64,000 nucleotides of DNA, from positions 24,001-88,000 of the forward strand of contig NZ_MLHQ01000015.1 of the NCBI RefSeq assembly GCF_001999305.1. Direction: 5' to 3'. Both the position numbers and the translations under genes were made by a program. This document shows positions 28,083 through 39,207 of this stretch, piece by piece; within the stretch, counting starts at the first letter, position 1; every line of letters begins with the position of its first letter. The notes under the pieces were generated by a model. That model did not search any database. It saw nothing but the letters and a program-made list of their open reading frames with translations, and was not told the DNA's origin. The stretch comes from Rodentibacter myodis (GTDB lineage Bacteria > Pseudomonadota > Gammaproteobacteria > Enterobacterales > Pasteurellaceae).

Positions 28083-29378
28083 TTAAAAGAACCGATCCAA
28101 AAATTTGTAATATTGCACGCCAATTTTGGTGGCGAGATTTTTCACAATTTTCCCACCATAAACGGAAGGGACTTTTAATCCTTCAAAAATTTTCAGGCGT
28201 TCATCATTGCCTAAAATTGCTTCTGCCACAATGCGCCCCGCCAATCCGGTTAAAGCAACGCCGTGTCCGGAATAACCGTGGGCGAAATAAATATGCGGGG
28301 AGATTCGACCGAAATGGGGGGTGGAGTTCATCGTCATATCAATAGGCCCCGCCCAACCGTAATCAATTTTCACATTTTCAAGTTGAGGAAAAACGTGCAA
28401 CATATTTTTTCTCATCACCGCAACCATATCTTTTTCCGAACGGGAATCACTGCCGAAAAGCAGACGATTGTCCGCACTTAAACGATAATAATCGAGTAAC
28501 AAATTGTTATCACAAACGGACATTCCATTGTTAATCACCGAATCTGCAACGGATTGACTTAAAGGTTCGGTGGCGATAATGAAACTTTCCACCGGCATAA
28601 TTTTACGGTTAATGCCGTGATGAATGGATTTTGGTAGAGCATCGATATAGGCATTGGTGGCTAAAATAATATCTTGAGAAATGACCGCACTTTTATCGGT
28701 TTTCACTTCAATAGAACCGTTTTTCTCAATGAGATCAATCACCGGCGATTGTTCAAAAATCTGTACGCCAAGATCTAAACAGGCCTTTGCCAGCCCTAAA
28801 CAATAATTAAGAGGGTGCAAATGCCCCGAGTTACTGTCGTATAAACCGCCTACATAAATATCGCTACCTAAATGTTGTTTGAGTTTCGCCTTGTCCCAAA
28901 GCTGCATATTTTGGTAGCCAAAATTTTCGTGGCTGGCTTTTTCAATTTTAATCAGATCATCCATTCGACGATCATTTAATGCAAGCGTGGCATAGCCTTT
29001 TTTCCAATCGCATTGTATGCCGTATTTCGCAATGCGTTCATCAATAATGTCAATGGCTTCCAACGACATTTCCCATAATTTCCGTGCGTTATCAAAGCCT
29101 ACGTGTTTGATATATTCATCAATGCCTTCTTCAAAGCCGTTGATGGCTTGTCCGCCACTTCTCCCGGAAGCACCAAATCCCACGCGTGCGCCTTCCAGTA
29201 CGATCACTTTTTTTCCTTTTTCAGCAAGTTCCAATGCAGCAGATAAACCAAAAAAACCGGCACCGATCACACACACATCCGCTTGTTCTTGTTGTGTTAA
29301 CGCAGGAAGTTGAAAATCTTGATTGCGGGTGTCGAAATAGTAAGAAGGAACGTGTTCTTGATGGGAAAAATTCAGCAT
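28083..29378 (-). CDS. puuB: FAD-dependent amine oxidase, PuuB/OrdL type
   Basis: The 431-residue protein is a DAO-family flavoprotein. Its FAD motif is DVCVIGAGFFGLSAALELAEKG, followed by VIVLEGARVGFGASGRSGGQ and a C-terminal FAHGYSGHGVALTGLAGRIVAEAI. It resembles gamma-glutamylputrescine oxidase (PuuB, OrdL). Its neighbour is potD, a polyamine-binding protein, which supports a polyamine role, but no other puu genes are present. I place the start at 29378 (MLNFSHQEH), 19 codons inside the longest frame; the ribosome site is weak. The gene name is by resemblance only. Confidence 0.75.
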   Translation of the reverse strand: MLNFSHQEHVPSYYFDTRNQDFQLPALTQQEQADVCVIGAGFFGLSAALELAEKGKKVIVLEGARVGFGASGRSGGQAINGFEEGIDEYIKHVGFDNARKLWEMSLEAIDIIDERIAKYGIQCDWKKGYATLALNDRRMDDLIKIEKASHENFGYQNMQLWDKAKLKQHLGSDIYVGGLYDSNSGHLHPLNYCLGLAKACLDLGVQIFEQSPVIDLIEKNGSIEVKTDKSAVISQDIILATNAYIDALPKSIHHGINRKIMPVESFIIATEPLSQSVADSVINNGMSVCDNNLLLDYYRLSADNRLLFGSDSRSEKDMVAVMRKNMLHVFPQLENVKIDYGWAGPIDMTMNSTPHFGRISPHIYFAHGYSGHGVALTGLAGRIVAEAILGNDERLKIFEGLKVPSVYGGKIVKNLATKIGVQYYKFLDRFF

Positions 29379-29529
29379 AAAAAATCTCGTGAATAAAAAT
29401 TGGCGAAATCTTACCCTTATGGGGAAATATGTCAAACCCTTTGCGAAAAAAATGCTATACTGCCAACCGCGTAAATTTTACGCATTGATGCTTAAATAGT
29501 TCCCTTTTTTGACTCAGGAGGTCAATAAA

Positions 29530-30582
29530 TTGAAAAAATCTTTTGTTCGCTCAATCAAATCGCTTTTCCTTTCTGCTATTGCATTTTTTGCGGCATCTGC
29601 TTTTGCAAATAATAAACTTTATGTTTATAACTGGACGGACTATGTGCCTTCCGATCTTGTTGCGCAATTCACCAAAGAAACCGGTGTGGAAGTCATTTAT
29701 TCTACCTTTGAAAGCAACGAAGAAATGTACGCTAAATTGAAGTTAACGGAAAACGCCGGTGAAGGTTATGATTTGGTGTTTCCATCAAGTTACTATGTGA
29801 GCAAAATGATCAAAGAGAATATGTTACAACCGCTTGATCACAACAAACTCACTAACTTGAAACAAGTGCCGACCCACCTGTTAAATAAGGAATTTGACCC
29901 TGAGAATAAATATTCTCTGCCGTATGTGTATGGCTTAACAGGGATTGAAGTGAATGCGGATGATATTGACCCAAGCAGCATTACAAGTTGGGCGGATTTA
30001 TGGAAGCCGGAATTTAAACATAAAGTCTTGATGACCAGCGATGCACGTGAAGTTTTCCACATTGCTTTATTACTGGACAGTAAATCACCAAACACCACAA
30101 ATGAAGAAGAAATCAAAGCCGCTTACGAGCGTTTGGTGACATTGTTGCCTAATATCGTTACCTTCAATTCCGATTCACCGGAAGTACCTTATGTACAGGG
30201 AGAAGCGGCAATCGGTATGATTTGGAACGGCTCGGCATATTTAGCCCATAAAGAAAATCCAAGCCTTCAATTTGTCTATCCGAAAGAAGGGGCGATTTTC
30301 TGGATGGATAACTACGCCATTCCAAGAACTGCCAAAAATGTAGAAGGCGCGCATAAGTTCATCGACTTCCTACTTCGCCCTGAAAATGCCAAAGTTGTGG
30401 TAGAACGTATGGGCTTCTCTATGCCAAATAACGGTGTGCAAGCATTACTTAGCCCTGAATTAGCAAACGACACGACTTTATTCCCGCCGGCTGAACAGGT
30501 CGAAAAAGGGATTATGCAAGGTGACGTAGGCGAAGCTGTGGATATTTACGAAAAATATTGGAATAAATTAAAAACCAATTAA
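29530..30582 (+). CDS. potD: Spermidine/putrescine-binding protein, TTG start
   Basis: A 350-residue periplasmic solute-binding protein of a polyamine ABC transporter. A signal peptide ([19 protein letters not shown], cleavage after ASAFA) leads into [12 protein letters not shown], the PotD hallmark, and [10 protein letters not shown]-like ([12 protein letters not shown]) and [11 protein letters not shown] follow. The start is TTG 29530: AGGAGG at 29516-29521 is eight bases upstream and there is no ATG nearby. The membrane and ATPase subunits (potABC) are not adjacent, so it may be an extra binding protein. Divergent from the puuB-like oxidase. Confidence 0.9.
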   Translation: MKKSFVRSIKSLFLSAIAFFAASAFANNKLYVYNWTDYVPSDLVAQFTKETGVEVIYSTFESNEEMYAKLKLTENAGEGYDLVFPSSYYVSKMIKENMLQPLDHNKLTNLKQVPTHLLNKEFDPENKYSLPYVYGLTGIEVNADDIDPSSITSWADLWKPEFKHKVLMTSDAREVFHIALLLDSKSPNTTNEEEIKAAYERLVTLLPNIVTFNSDSPEVPYVQGEAAIGMIWNGSAYLAHKENPSLQFVYPKEGAIFWMDNYAIPRTAKNVEGAHKFIDFLLRPENAKVVVERMGFSMPNNGVQALLSPELANDTTLFPPAEQVEKGIMQGDVGEAVDIYEKYWNKLKTN

Positions 30583-30591
30583 TCTCTTCTT

Positions 30592-30625
30592 AAAAAAGTG
30601 CGGTTAAAAATGACTGCACTTTTTG
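30592..30625 (+). terminator. Uptake-signal terminator after potD
   Basis: AAAAAGTGCGGT (30593-30604) pairs with ACTGCACTTTTT (30613-30624) with one mismatch; T's follow. Confidence 0.75.
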
Positions 30626-30675
30626 TTATACTCTCGCCAATTTTTTCTTAATTTAAAGCACTTAAGGTTAAACCA

Positions 30676-32388
30676 ATGCGTACAAGTCAATATTTATTCT
30701 CTACATTAAAAGAAACCCCTGCGGAAGCGGCGATTGTCAGTCATCAACTGATGTTGCGTGCAGGAATGATCCGCCCGCTTGCTTCCGGCTTATATAACTG
30801 GATGCCGACAGGTTGGCGTGTACTTCGCAAAGTGGAAAAAGTGATCCGTGAAGAAATGGATAAAAGCGGTGCACTTGAAATTAAAATGCCCGTCGTACAA
30901 CCGGCAGAACTTTGGCAGGAATCAGGGCGTTGGGAGCAGTATGGACCTGAATTATTGCGTTTTACCGATCGTGGTGAGCGCGGTTTTGTGATTGGTCCAA
31001 CGAATGAAGAAGCCATTACTGATTTAATGCGCCGTGAGATCACTTCTTATCGCCAACTTCCGATTAATCTTTATCATATTCAAACCAAATTCCGAGATGA
31101 GGTTCGTCCGCGCTTTGGCGTAATGCGTAGCCGTGAATTTATTATGAAAGATGCCTATTCTTTCCACACTGATAAAGAAAGCCTGCAACAAACTTACAAT
31201 GTGATGTATCAAACTTATAGCAATATTTTTACCCGCTTAGGGTTAGATTTCCGTGCCGTGCAGGCGGATACCGGTTCCATTGGCGGGAGTGCTTCCCACG
31301 AATTCCAAGTATTGGCAAATAGCGGTGAAGATGATGTGATTTTTTCCACCGAATCGGATTATGCCGCGAATATTGAGCTTGCTGAGGCAGTTGCGATTGG
31401 CGAACGTGCCGCACCAACAAAACCAATGGAACTTATCGATACACCAAATGCGAAAACCATTGCGGAATTGGTCGCACAGTTCGATCAACCGATTGAAAAA
31501 ACCGTGAAAACCTTAATTGTGAAAGGCGCAACGGAAGCGCAGCCTTTAGTGGCATTAGTGATTCGTGGCGACCACGAGTTAAACGAAATCAAAGCGGAAA
31601 AATTACCGGAAGTCGCCTCCCCCTTTGAATTTGCCGATGAAGCGGAAATTAAGGCAAAAATTGGTGCCGGTGTCGGGTCGTTAGGGCCGGTAAACCTCAA
31701 TATTCCGGTGATTGTTGATCGCAGTGTGGCGTTGATGTCCGATTTCAGTGCCGGTGCAAACATTGATGGTAAACATTACTTCAATATCAACTGGGAACGT
31801 GATGTGGCATTGCCAAAAATTGCGGATATTCGTAATGTGGTCGAGGGCGATCCAAGTCCGGACGGTAAAGGTACATTACTTATCAAACGTGGTATTGAAG
31901 TGGGGCATATTTTCCAACTGGGTAAAAAATATTCCGAGGCGATGAATGCTACCGTTCAAAGTGAAGATGGTCGTCCAATGGTGGTAACGATGGGTTGTTA
32001 TGGTATTGGTGTTACCCGTGTGGTGGCGGCAGCGATTGAGCAACATCACGATGATCGTGGCATTATTTGGCCGACAGATGAAATCGCGCCTTTTACTGTG
32101 GCGATTGTGCCAATGAATATGCACAAATCCGAAAGCGTACAACAATATGCCGAAGAATTATACCGCACTTTACAAGCACAAGGCGTAGACGTGATTTTTG
32201 ATGATCGTAAAGAACGCCCCGGTGTGATGTTCGCCGATATGGAACTGATTGGCGTACCGCATATGGTTGTCATTGGTGAGAAAAATCTTGCAAATGGCGA
32301 AATTGAATACAAAAACCGCCGCAGCGGAGAAAAAGAAATGATTGCTAAAGGGCAATTATTGGATTTCTTAAAAGGGAAGTTTGCATAA
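30676..32388 (+). CDS. proS: Prolyl-tRNA synthetase
   Basis: A 570-residue bacterial-type class II synthetase that charges tRNA-Pro. It shows motif 1 near [25 protein letters not shown], motif 2 [19 protein letters not shown], motif 3 [12 protein letters not shown], an inserted editing domain (about 235-390) and a C-terminal anticodon-binding domain ([24 protein letters not shown]). Length and domain order are normal. An uptake signal (32158-32167) lies inside the gene. Confidence 0.98.
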   Translation: MRTSQYLFSTLKETPAEAAIVSHQLMLRAGMIRPLASGLYNWMPTGWRVLRKVEKVIREEMDKSGALEIKMPVVQPAELWQESGRWEQYGPELLRFTDRGERGFVIGPTNEEAITDLMRREITSYRQLPINLYHIQTKFRDEVRPRFGVMRSREFIMKDAYSFHTDKESLQQTYNVMYQTYSNIFTRLGLDFRAVQADTGSIGGSASHEFQVLANSGEDDVIFSTESDYAANIELAEAVAIGERAAPTKPMELIDTPNAKTIAELVAQFDQPIEKTVKTLIVKGATEAQPLVALVIRGDHELNEIKAEKLPEVASPFEFADEAEIKAKIGAGVGSLGPVNLNIPVIVDRSVALMSDFSAGANIDGKHYFNINWERDVALPKIADIRNVVEGDPSPDGKGTLLIKRGIEVGHIFQLGKKYSEAMNATVQSEDGRPMVVTMGCYGIGVTRVVAAAIEQHHDDRGIIWPTDEIAPFTVAIVPMNMHKSESVQQYAEELYRTLQAQGVDVIFDDRKERPGVMFADMELIGVPHMVVIGEKNLANGEIEYKNRRSGEKEMIAKGQLLDFLKGKFA

Positions 32389-32396
32389 TAAATTAA

Positions 32397-32430
32397 GCGG
32401 CTAGGCCTATGTGCTTAGCCGTTTTTTTTA
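32397..32430 (+). terminator. Terminator after proS
   Basis: CGGCTA (32398-32403) pairs with TAGCCG (32416-32421) and is followed by eight T's. Confidence 0.75.
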
Positions 32431-32493
32431 TGGATAAAGTGCGGTCATTTTTGTGGATGTTTTTGGTAAGTACTACATACCGAAAACGATTCT

Positions 32494-33321
32494 TTAAAGA
32501 GATAAATACGTTTTCAACACCTGTGCAATGCCATTCTCATTGTTGGACGAAGTGACTAATTTCGCTTGTTGTTGTACTTCCGTTTCGGCATTGCCCATTG
32601 CCACGCCCAACCCGACTGCGGTTAGCATACTGATGTCGTTGTGATTATCGCCAAATGCAATCACCTGTTGCGGATCGATATGCCATTCCCGCAGTAAAGC
32701 TAACAATCGACAGCCTTTGGTGTTGCCTGCATTGGCAATATCCACGCGATCCACCCAAGACCATTCGCAACTAAATTCATTTTGCGGTAAATCGGCGACA
32801 ACGGCGTTCATAATCTCTTTGTCCGGTGCGCTGATAACGCATTTCCAAATTGGGTTGTGATGATCGATTACTTCTTGAATGCTTTCAACTTTTCGTACAT
32901 CGGGGCGAACATCCTGTGGACAGCTTTCCACCCATTTAATAAATTTTTCCATATGCGGATTGAGTTCGGCATAATTCATTGAATCCCGAGAGTACATCAA
33001 CAAATGACATTGATGTTTTTCTGCTACATCAAAAATTAACTGTGCTTGCTGTTTCGATAGCGGATTGGCAAAGGGCGTGGAATCGGTTTCTACATCGTAC
33101 ACATAAGTACCATTACAACAAATGATAGGGGTATCCAATCCTAATTCCCGATAGTAAGGTTTCACCGCAGTATGATGGCGACCGGTCACCAAAATAATTT
33201 TAACGCCTTGTGCCATTGCTGCTTGAATTGCCGTTTTGCTCTCCGGCAAAATGTTGCCCTGACTATTTAATAATGTGCCGTCAAGATCGAAAGTCACTAC
33301 GTTATAATGGTGATAATGCAT
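32494..33321 (-). CDS. Cof-type HAD-IIB sugar phosphatase, YidA-like
   Basis: A 275-residue HAD phosphatase with motif I VVTFDLDGTLLNSQG, motif II LVTGRHHTAVKPY, and motif III/IV VIAFGDNHNDISMLTAVGLGVAMGNAE. AAGGAG precedes the start. Related to but clearly different from the Cof protein at 22591-23406. It lies just after the ula cluster; a role in dephosphorylating sugar phosphates is likely, substrate unknown. Confidence 0.88.
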   Translation of the reverse strand: MHYHHYNVVTFDLDGTLLNSQGNILPESKTAIQAAMAQGVKIILVTGRHHTAVKPYYRELGLDTPIICCNGTYVYDVETDSTPFANPLSKQQAQLIFDVAEKHQCHLLMYSRDSMNYAELNPHMEKFIKWVESCPQDVRPDVRKVESIQEVIDHHNPIWKCVISAPDKEIMNAVVADLPQNEFSCEWSWVDRVDIANAGNTKGCRLLALLREWHIDPQQVIAFGDNHNDISMLTAVGLGVAMGNAETEVQQQAKLVTSSNNENGIAQVLKTYLSL

Positions 33322-33340
33322 ACTTACTCCTTAAATAAAA

Positions 33341-33370
33341 TGGAAAAGGCAGTTTTCTACTGCCTTATTT
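33341..33370 (-). terminator. Terminator after ulaF
   Basis: AAGGCAGT (33346-33353) pairs with ACTGCCTT (33359-33366); on the - strand the stem is followed by TTTCCATTTT. Confidence 0.7.
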
Positions 33371-33382
33371 TTCTGTTTGTTA

Positions 33383-34078
33383 TTACTGACCATAATAAGC
33401 ATTCTTGCCGTGTTTGCGTAAATAATGCTTATCTAACAATTCTTGTTGCATTGAGCCCAAACTTGGGCGGAGAACTTGGCTAAATAAGTTCATATATGCC
33501 AATTCTTCCAACACAACGGCATTATGAACGGCATTGTCCGCATCTGTTCCCCATACGAAAGGCCCGTGAGAATGAACCAATACGGCAGGCACTTGATTCG
33601 GATCGATATGGCGTTTTTGGAAGGTTTCCACAATCACTTTACCGGTTTCCAATTCATATTCGCCTTGAATTTCTTGTGGGGTCATTTTACGGGTGCAAGG
33701 AATAGTGCCGTAGAAATAGTCGGCGTGGGTTGTTCCCAGTGCCAACAAATCTTCACCGGCTTGCGCCCAAGTTGTTGCGTGGCGTGAATGGGTGTGAACA
33801 ATACCGCCGATATCTTTAAATTGACGATACAACTCCAAGTGGGTTGGGGTGTCGGAGGACGGTTTCTTATTGCCTTCCACCACCTTTCCGCTAAATAAGT
33901 CCACCACAACCATATCATCGGCAGTCATTACGTCATATTCAACACCAGAGGGTTTAATCACCACTAAGTTGGAAGTGCGGTCAATTTCACTCACGTTTCC
34001 CCACGTAAAGGTAACCAAATTATGTTTTGGCAAGGCTAAATTGGCTTTTAATACTTTTTCTTTTAATGCTTCTAACAT
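33383..34078 (-). CDS. ulaF: L-ribulose-5-phosphate 4-epimerase
   Basis: The final enzyme of anaerobic L-ascorbate breakdown, turning L-ribulose 5-phosphate into D-xylulose 5-phosphate. The 231-residue product of the class II aldolase/epimerase fold has [11 protein letters not shown], the metal ligands in [14 protein letters not shown], and [11 protein letters not shown]. The start at 34078 follows AAGGAGG and overlaps the ulaE stop by seven bases. An araD paralogue cannot be excluded by sequence alone, but the ula context decides the name. Confidence 0.93.
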   Translation of the reverse strand: MLEALKEKVLKANLALPKHNLVTFTWGNVSEIDRTSNLVVIKPSGVEYDVMTADDMVVVDLFSGKVVEGNKKPSSDTPTHLELYRQFKDIGGIVHTHSRHATTWAQAGEDLLALGTTHADYFYGTIPCTRKMTPQEIQGEYELETGKVIVETFQKRHIDPNQVPAVLVHSHGPFVWGTDADNAVHNAVVLEELAYMNLFSQVLRPSLGSMQQELLDKHYLRKHGKNAYYGQ

Positions 34079-34932
34079 TGGAATCCTCCTTCTTGCATTT
34101 TTTGTTCGATCCAGCGGCGTGCATTGATAATTTCGGCAATGGGTTCTTCCGCTTTTTCTGTCCACATTTCAATTAAAAATGCACCGCGATAATTTAATTC
34201 CGCCAAGGTTTTAAAGCAGGCAGCGAAATCAACACAGCCATCACCAAAAGGAACATCACGGAATTGACCTTTGCAGGTTGGTGTGACTTTATAAGTATCT
34301 TTTAAATGGATAGCGGAAATTTTATCAATACCCAGTTTTAATTCTTCCGCAACATTATCATTCCAAGCCGATAAATTGCCGAGATCGGGATACACGGTAA
34401 ACCACGGTGATTTGATCAGTTCATCCCATTTTTTCCAACGGGAAATGGAACTCATAAATTTTGTATCCATAATTTCAACGGCAAGGGTCACTTGGTTACT
34501 TGCTGCAAGTTCTACCGCCCATTCCAAACCTTGTTGGAAACGGGCGATGGTGCCTTCATCTTGTTCTTCATAATATACGTCATAGCCTGCAAGCTGAATG
34601 GTGCGAATGCCGGTATCCACTGCAAATTGAATTGCTTTTTCCATAATTTCATAGGCTTTTTGGCGGGTAGCTTCATCACGGCTGCCAAATGGAAAACGGC
34701 GATGTCCCGACAAGCACATTGAAGGAATGGTAACGCCGGTATTTACAATGGCTTTGACCAGTTTTAATCGCTCTTTTTTGCTCCAATCAAGTCGAGCCAA
34801 TCGTTCATCGGTTTCATCCACCGACATTTCCACAAAATCAAATCCGCAGGCTTTGGCAATGGAAAGTCTATCTTGCCAGCTAATATTTTTCGGGAGGGCT
34901 TTTTCATAAATACCCAGTTTATGTTTTCTCAC
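34072..34932 (-). CDS. ulaE: L-xylulose-5-phosphate 3-epimerase, GTG start
   Basis: A 286-residue TIM-barrel epimerase that turns L-xylulose 5-phosphate (formerly called L-ribulose 5-phosphate 3-epimerase) into L-ribulose 5-phosphate. Family segments are [51 protein letters not shown] and AIHLKDTY, with the metal-binding Glu/Asp/His ligands of the xylose-isomerase-like fold. The start is GTG (34930-34932) with AAGGAG five bases upstream. It is the first gene of a small ulaEF operon. Confidence 0.93.
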   Translation of the reverse strand: MRKHKLGIYEKALPKNISWQDRLSIAKACGFDFVEMSVDETDERLARLDWSKKERLKLVKAIVNTGVTIPSMCLSGHRRFPFGSRDEATRQKAYEIMEKAIQFAVDTGIRTIQLAGYDVYYEEQDEGTIARFQQGLEWAVELAASNQVTLAVEIMDTKFMSSISRWKKWDELIKSPWFTVYPDLGNLSAWNDNVAEELKLGIDKISAIHLKDTYKVTPTCKGQFRDVPFGDGCVDFAACFKTLAELNYRGAFLIEMWTEKAEEPIAEIINARRWIEQKMQEGGFQC

Positions 34933-35005
34933 GGAAGCTCCTTAAATTGTTGTCTTACTTCATCTATATTGGGTAAAAGGTATTCACCGTTGTCCATCAT
35001 CTATT

Positions 35006-35029
35006 GAGAACGCCGGCTGATATTCCTAC
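35006..35029 (-). repeat. Possible diverged REP-like element upstream of ulaE
   Basis: On the - strand the segment begins GTAGGAATATCAGCCGGCG and ends GTTC, like the other GTAG-headed elements in the window, but its hairpin is poor. It is likely a decayed copy, or chance. Confidence 0.25.
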
Positions 35030-35090
35030 TTTATTCATTGTGCAATCGCGACATCATTTCATAAATTCTCATCAAAATCCGACCGCACTT

Positions 35091-35840
35091 TTAGGCAAGC
35101 ATTACGTCCAATCCTTTGCTACGCAATGCTTCAATGAAATTTTTATCCGCTTCTTTACCGGTGATTAATAAATCAATATCCGATAATTGGGTGAATAACA
35201 TTCCCACCTGTTGCCCCAACTTCGTACTATCCAGCAACACCACATATTTGCTTGCTTTTGCGGATAATCGTTGTTCGGAATTGGCAATAATCATATCGGT
35301 TTTATAAAGCCCCTCTTCGGTAAATCCTTTGCCACTGGTGAACATAATATTGGCGGCATAAGGGCTTTCATTTTGATTTAGCGAAAGGGTGATGGCTTTA
35401 TTGCGATGATATTGTCCGCCCATAATGACGACATCCTCATGATTTTGCTCAATCAGAGAATTGGCTAAAGGCAAAAAGTTGGTGATAATTTGCAATTTTC
35501 GTCCGCACAAATGGTTACCCAACATTTGCATAGTCGAGCCACAGGTTAAAATCACGGAATCGCCTTCTTGACATAATTGACTTGCCATTTTGGCGATGCG
35601 TTGTTTTTCATCAAAATTATTCACGGTAGTGAGCGGTTTTGGTTTATTTGATGAACCTGATTGTAAGGATTCCGCACCGTTACGTACTTTGGTGAGCTGC
35701 CCCTGCTGTGCTAATTTGTTAATATCCCGTCTTGCTGTTGCCGGTGAAATGCCTAATTGTTCGATAATTTCCGCCGTTGAAAGCGATCCTTTCTCAAGCA
35801 ATAACGCTAAAAGTTGCTTATGACGATAATTTTCGTTCAT
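35091..35840 (-). CDS. ulaR: UlaR-like DeoR-family repressor
   Basis: The 249-residue protein has a DeoR-type helix-turn-helix at the N-terminus (RHKQLLALLLEKGSLSTAEIIEQLGISPATARRDINKLAQQG) and a sugar-phosphate-sensing C-terminal domain (VVLLDSTKLGQQ, GFTEEGLY). In E. coli UlaR binds L-ascorbate 6-phosphate and represses ulaG and ulaABCDEF. Its place between ulaE and ulaG supports that role. An uptake signal (35080-35089) lies just after the stop. The transcript may be shared with ulaG, but a terminator lies between them. Confidence 0.88.
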   Translation of the reverse strand: MNENYRHKQLLALLLEKGSLSTAEIIEQLGISPATARRDINKLAQQGQLTKVRNGAESLQSGSSNKPKPLTTVNNFDEKQRIAKMASQLCQEGDSVILTCGSTMQMLGNHLCGRKLQIITNFLPLANSLIEQNHEDVVIMGGQYHRNKAITLSLNQNESPYAANIMFTSGKGFTEEGLYKTDMIIANSEQRLSAKASKYVVLLDSTKLGQQVGMLFTQLSDIDLLITGKEADKNFIEALRSKGLDVMLA

Positions 35841-35885
35841 TATATTTTCCTTGCTTTCTCTTACCTCTTGCTAATAATGAACAAA

Positions 35886-35919
35886 AAGTAAGCCGCCTTC
35901 AAGTAAAAAGGCGGCTTTT
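35886..35919 (-). terminator. Terminator between ulaG and ulaR
   Basis: AAGCCGCCTT (35890-35899) pairs perfectly with AAGGCGGCTT (35908-35917). On the - strand the stem is followed by ACTTTTTGTT. Confidence 0.8.
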
Positions 35920-35923
35920 ATTG

Positions 35924-37015
35924 TTATAACATTGATTTGAATTGAATATTTGGTTCGTGTTCAAAGCAATCATCAAAACCGCGTGGGTGATGATATTCAA
36001 TCAAATCTTTATCACGTGGATAAACATATTTTCCCCCCACTTCCCAAATAAACGGATGGAATTTGTATTGCAAACGTTCTTTACGCATTTTCCATAATTG
36101 GATAATTTCATCGGTGCTTGCCATAAAATTCGTCCAAATATCGTGGTGAACAGGAATAATCACTTTACAACGTAAACTTTCTGCCATTCTGAGTAAATCC
36201 ACAGATGTCATTTTATCGGCAATCCCCACCGGATTTTCACCATAGTTATTCAATGCAACATCAATATCGAATTGTTTACCGTGTTTGGCAAATTGAATGG
36301 AGAAGTGGGAATCTGCACCGTGGTAAATATTGCCACCCGGTGTTTTGAAGACATAGTTTACCGCTTTGCGACCCATTTCTTCATCAGATGGGCAAAGCCC
36401 TGCCAATTCACCACCTTGTTCTTCAGCACCTTCTACCGGCAAGGTTACCAAGCAAGTGCGGTCGAAAGAATCAAGGGCGTGGATTTCCACATCTTTGAGT
36501 TTCACCACATCACCCGGTTTTACCACAATAATACGCTCTTCCGGCACGCCCCATTTTTTCCATAATTCTGCACAATGCCAAGGGCCGACAAATTTAACGT
36601 GATCCAATTTTGGATTATTCACAATTGCGGCTGCCACATTTACATCAATGTGGTCACTGTGATAGTGAGAAGCAAGGATAAAGTCCACTTCGTTGATGGC
36701 AAACGGATCAAGCACCATTGGTGCGGCACGCAAGTTAGGTTGTAACTTACGCACACCCGCCATATTCGCCATTTGATGGCCACGCACCATATCTTTCACT
36801 TGTTTGGTGGATTTACCACGACCACACCACAAATCCATACAAAGGTTTGCACCGCCCGGGGTTTTAATCCACACCCCCACACAGCCTAGCCACCACATTG
36901 CGAAGTTACCTTCCGGCACCACTTCTTGTTCAATTTCTTCGTTTAGCCACGTCCCCCATTCAGGAAAGGTAGAAAGAATCCAACTCTCACGGGTAATTTC
37001 TTGAATTTTGCTCAT
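35924..37015 (-). CDS. ulaG: L-ascorbate-6-phosphate lactonase
   Basis: UlaG opens the lactone ring of L-ascorbate 6-phosphate to 3-keto-L-gulonate 6-phosphate. The 363-residue metallo-beta-lactamase-fold protein has the metal motif [11 protein letters not shown] and further ligands in HGADSHF and IPVHHDIW. The start at 37015 ([12 protein letters not shown]) follows CAGGAG and fits the family; seven upstream codons of the longer frame are unlikely. It is divergent from ulaABC, as in E. coli. Confidence 0.95.
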   Translation of the reverse strand: MSKIQEITRESWILSTFPEWGTWLNEEIEQEVVPEGNFAMWWLGCVGVWIKTPGGANLCMDLWCGRGKSTKQVKDMVRGHQMANMAGVRKLQPNLRAAPMVLDPFAINEVDFILASHYHSDHIDVNVAAAIVNNPKLDHVKFVGPWHCAELWKKWGVPEERIIVVKPGDVVKLKDVEIHALDSFDRTCLVTLPVEGAEEQGGELAGLCPSDEEMGRKAVNYVFKTPGGNIYHGADSHFSIQFAKHGKQFDIDVALNNYGENPVGIADKMTSVDLLRMAESLRCKVIIPVHHDIWTNFMASTDEIIQLWKMRKERLQYKFHPFIWEVGGKYVYPRDKDLIEYHHPRGFDDCFEHEPNIQFKSML

Positions 37016-37112
37016 TGTAAACTCCTGATTAGTCAATTATAGAACCGGATTTAAATAATCAAAAATAATCATACGCAATCATTTTTCTTTGTAAAATCTT
37101 TTTTATCATTTT

Positions 37113-37128
37113 TGTGATCAAGATCTCA
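37113..37128. promoter_or_regulatory. CRP-like site, ulaG-ulaA region
   Basis: TGTGATCAAGATCTCA matches TGTGA-N6-TCACA at nine of ten bases and is nearer to ulaG. Confidence 0.5.
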
Positions 37129-37244
37129 TTTTTATTTCCAAGAAAGCGATTAACGGCTTGAGATCACAAGAAAGCCCCATTAATAATAAAAGAGAGCGTT
37201 TTTGAGAATTTCATCAGAACAAATGATTAAAGATGAAAATAAAA

Positions 37245-37260
37245 TGTGACACACTTCACA
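37245..37260. promoter_or_regulatory. CRP site, consensus, upstream of ulaA
   Basis: TGTGACACACTTCACA is an exact TGTGA-N6-TCACA match, 131 bases before the ulaA start. Confidence 0.75.
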
Positions 37261-37390
37261 AAACATCAAATTTAATCTTTTTTATTCAATAATTGTTGCT
37301 ATTATCTAGCCGCTTTTGTTTTTCAAGGGACTGAAAAACAAACATTCCGAGACGTTTTCCCCATTTTCACAATGCAACAGAGGTTCTGTT

Positions 37391-39205
37391 ATGGAAACAT
37401 TATTAGATCTATTTATCGTTTTTAGAGATCAGGTACTCAATAAAGCCCCGCTTCTTTTGGGGATTGTTGCCTGTATCGGCTATATTCTTTTACGCAAAGA
37501 CACCACCACTGTGATTAAAGGTACGATCAAAACCATCGTTGGTTTTATGTTGGTGCAAGTCGGGGCGGGCGAATTGGTAAAAGGTTTCAAACCGATTATC
37601 GCAAAACTTTCCGAATACCACGGTTTAACCGGTGCGGTGATTGATCCTTACACCAGTATGCAGGCAACCATTGAAACGATGGCGGATAATTATGCTTGGG
37701 TGGGTTATGCCGTATTATTGGCATTGGCGTTAAATATTTTGTTAGTGTTGTTTAGACGCTTTACCGGTATCCGCACCATTATGCTGACCGGTCATATTAT
37801 GTTCCAACAGGCGGGTTTGGTTGCGGTGTTCTATATGTTGATCGGTGCCTCAATGATGGAAACCATCATCTACACCGCAATCATTATGGCATTGTATTGG
37901 GGGATTTCATCCAACATTATGTATAAACCGACCCAAGCCGTAACGGGTGGGGCAGGTTTTTCCATTGGTCACCAACAACAAATTGCCTCTTGGATTGCCG
38001 TTCAACTTGCGCCAAAACTCGGTAATAAAGAAGACAGCGTTGATAATATGAAATTACCGAAATGGTTGCATATTTTCCACGACAGTATTTCTGCCACCGT
38101 TTTGGTGATGACGGTTTTCTTCGGCATTATCCTGCTTTCTTTCGGCTTGGATAATCTGCAAACAATGGCAGGTAAAACCCACTGGGCAATTTATATTTTT
38201 GAAACCGGCTTAAAATTTGCCGTGGCGATTCAAGTGATCGTGATCGGTGTGCGTATGTTTGTTGCCGAACTTTCCGAAGCCTTCAAAGGGATCTCCGAAC
38301 GGGTTATTCCCAACGCAGTATTGGCGATTGACTGTGCCGCAATTTATGCTTTCTCACCAAATGCGATGGTATTCGGCTTTATGTGGGGGGCAATCGGTCA
38401 ATTTGTTGCAGTAGGCTTATTACTCGGCTTTGATGCTTCCGTATTAATTATCCCGGGCTTTATCCCAATGTTTTTCTCTAACGCCACAGTCGGGGTTTTT
38501 GCCAACCATTTCGGTGGCTGGAAAGCGGTGATGAAAATCTGTTTTGTGATGGGGATTATTGAAGTTTTAGGCTCTGCTTGGGTCATCCATTTATTAGCAA
38601 CACAAGGTGCAACCTTTAACGGTTGGATGGGAATGGCGGACTGGGCATTATTCTTCCCACCGGTATTGCAAGGTATTGTCAGCATTCCATTCTTCTTCTT
38701 TGTTATCTTAGCCGCAGCATTTGTCTATATGGCATTCGCTTCCAAAAAATTACGCGCGGCAGAAGCCGCAGCGGCTGCGGCAGGGAAAACCCTTGAGCAA
38801 ATGGATGGTTACGGTGTTGATGAAGTAGAAGAAACTACCGTTGTGCAAAGTGTTTCAACAGGCACAGCACAAAGTGCGGTCGAAAATACAAATGTTTCCG
38901 GAGAGGTAAAACCGGTGCGAATTTTAGCCGTGTGCGGTTCCGGTCAGGGTTCATCAATGATGATGAAAATGAAGATCAAAGGTTATTTGGATAAACGCGG
39001 TATTCCCAATATTATGGATTCTTGTGCCGTGACCGATTACAAAGGTAAACTGGATGCAACCGACATTATCGTCTCTTCCAAACATTTATCCGATGAAATT
39101 CAAGTGGGCGAAGGCAAATATGTATTAGGCGTGCAAAATATGCTTAACCCAAACTCATTCGGTGATGAATTAATTGAACTGATTAAAAAATTCCAAACCC
39201 AATAA
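37391..39205 (+). CDS. ulaA: Ascorbate PTS permease, fused IIC-IIB (UlaA-UlaB)
   Basis: The 604-residue product joins two PTS parts. Residues 1 to about 465 are the multi-span EIIC permease UlaA ([22 protein letters not shown] at the start; [25 protein letters not shown]). After an Ala-rich linker and the segment 490-505, the C-terminal 95 residues are the EIIB domain UlaB ([14 protein letters not shown], phospho-Cys515). In E. coli these are separate proteins of about 465 and 101 residues. I chose ATG 37391 from the UlaA N-terminus; the ribosome site is weak (AGAGG). An uptake signal lies in the linker (38871-38881). Confidence 0.92.
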   Translation: METLLDLFIVFRDQVLNKAPLLLGIVACIGYILLRKDTTTVIKGTIKTIVGFMLVQVGAGELVKGFKPIIAKLSEYHGLTGAVIDPYTSMQATIETMADNYAWVGYAVLLALALNILLVLFRRFTGIRTIMLTGHIMFQQAGLVAVFYMLIGASMMETIIYTAIIMALYWGISSNIMYKPTQAVTGGAGFSIGHQQQIASWIAVQLAPKLGNKEDSVDNMKLPKWLHIFHDSISATVLVMTVFFGIILLSFGLDNLQTMAGKTHWAIYIFETGLKFAVAIQVIVIGVRMFVAELSEAFKGISERVIPNAVLAIDCAAIYAFSPNAMVFGFMWGAIGQFVAVGLLLGFDASVLIIPGFIPMFFSNATVGVFANHFGGWKAVMKICFVMGIIEVLGSAWVIHLLATQGATFNGWMGMADWALFFPPVLQGIVSIPFFFFVILAAAFVYMAFASKKLRAAEAAAAAAGKTLEQMDGYGVDEVEETTVVQSVSTGTAQSAVENTNVSGEVKPVRILAVCGSGQGSSMMMKMKIKGYLDKRGIPNIMDSCAVTDYKGKLDATDIIVSSKHLSDEIQVGEGKYVLGVQNMLNPNSFGDELIELIKKFQTQ

Positions 39206-39207
39206 AC

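Larger units (their letters stand above)
37016..37390. promoter_or_regulatory. Divergent ulaG-ulaA control region
   Basis: This gap of about 375 bases has no gene. It holds one consensus CRP site (37245-37260) and one weaker one (37113-37128), suggesting catabolite control of the ascorbate PTS. UlaR operators are expected here but I cannot point to them. Confidence 0.55.
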
